A program made the position numbers and the translations under genes. From positions 1-5,049 of the forward strand of contig JAFGOU010000213.1 of NCBI GenBank assembly GCA_016926315.1: DNA of 5,049 nt. The letters are read 5' to 3'. The notes beneath the pieces are model-generated. The model made no database searches. It was not told the DNA's origin and worked only from the letters and a program-made list of their open reading frames with translations. How positions within the stretch are numbered: position 1 is the stretch's first letter; the number at the start of each line of letters is the position of its first letter. This document shows, piece by piece, positions 4,915-5,049 of the stretch. This DNA comes from Chitinispirillaceae bacterium. GTDB taxonomy: Bacteria; Fibrobacterota; Chitinivibrionia; Chitinivibrionales; Chitinispirillaceae.

Positions 4915-5049
4915 GCCTTTTTTTTCCTCCGTGTCTTTTTCCCGCCGGTAATGCGCATCAGCGCCCCCGCGATCACGCCGGAGATGAATCCCCCGATATG
5001 CGCCATCCAGGCGACGAGCGTCGTGCCGTTCGCCGGCACCGAAAGGTTA
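4911..5049 (-). CDS. Rhomboid-family intramembrane serine protease, C-terminal end (5' part outside window)
   Basis: Only the last 45 residues are visible, running off the right edge. They contain LVAWMAHIGGFISGVIAGAL, the last transmembrane helix of rhomboid proteases, in which the His of A-H-[IL]-G-G-F is half of the Ser-His catalytic dyad; the Ser-bearing helix lies outside the window. The GGF-x3-G-x4-G spacing fits the tightly packed helix. The protein ends in a basic tail, GGKKTRRKKKA, expected on the cytoplasmic side. Its stop overlaps the start of the nuclease gene as ATGA, and the nuclease ribosome binding site (GGAGG, 4926-4930) is written inside the Arg/Lys codons of this tail, so the two genes are translationally coupled. 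Whether the protease is active cannot be told without its Ser region. Confidence 0.88.
   Translation of the reverse strand, partial: NLSVPANGTTLVAWMAHIGGFISGVIAGALMRITGGKKTRRKKKA
4926..4930 (-). promoter_or_regulatory. Ribosome binding site of the nuclease gene inside the rhomboid C-terminus
   Basis: GGAGG on the - strand, followed by an A8 run and GGC before the ATG at 4914 (11-nt spacing, slightly long). It lies within coding sequence of the upstream rhomboid gene and supports ATG 4914 as the nuclease start. Confidence 0.7.

Overview
The window is dense, GC-rich bacterial DNA using the standard code, with Shine-Dalgarno-led starts and short or overlapping gene junctions. The lineage cannot be fixed from the sequence. 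Two sugar-nucleotide glycosyltransferases and three membrane proteins are compatible with an envelope-polysaccharide-producing bacterium, but no marker gene is present. No rRNA, tRNA, CRISPR array, insertion sequence or phage gene is visible.

Left part (1-1584, + strand): the C-terminal part of one GT4-type glycosyltransferase, cut by the window edge, overlaps by 17 nt a complete 390-residue GT4-type glycosyltransferase. Both carry the E-x7-E signature. They look like the downstream end of a polysaccharide or glycoconjugate cluster that continues left of the window.

Middle (1595-3329, - strand): three tightly spaced genes transcribed right to left. In order of transcription they are a 108-residue four-cysteine protein, a 224-residue protein with TPR-like helices on both sides of one membrane span and a Pro/Ala tail, and a 229-residue protein with a duplicated Gly/Trp motif, a long acidic linker and a C-terminal membrane anchor. 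None matches a family I can name. A plausible sigma70-type promoter, a 12-bp palindrome and a pair of 8-bp direct repeats lie just upstream (3347-3425). The last gene converges with the second glycosyltransferase; both stop codons sit in the arms of one perfect 9-bp hairpin, so both proteins end Ala-Arg-stop from the same nine bases.

Right part (3439-5049, - strand): the C-terminal end of a rhomboid-family intramembrane protease, identified from its His-containing last helix, overlaps by ATGA a 491-residue protein. That protein has an N-terminal winged-helix-like region, a DnaQ-type exonuclease-like region whose catalytic acids appear lost, an intact GIY-YIG nuclease domain and a C-terminal extension. 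It resembles the DnaQ-UvrC(N) fusion proteins of many bacteria.

The most interesting items are the nuclease with a seemingly dead proofreading-type domain, the unrecognised three-gene membrane cassette with its own regulatory region, and the rhomboid gene close to genes for single-span, Gly-rich-helix membrane proteins.
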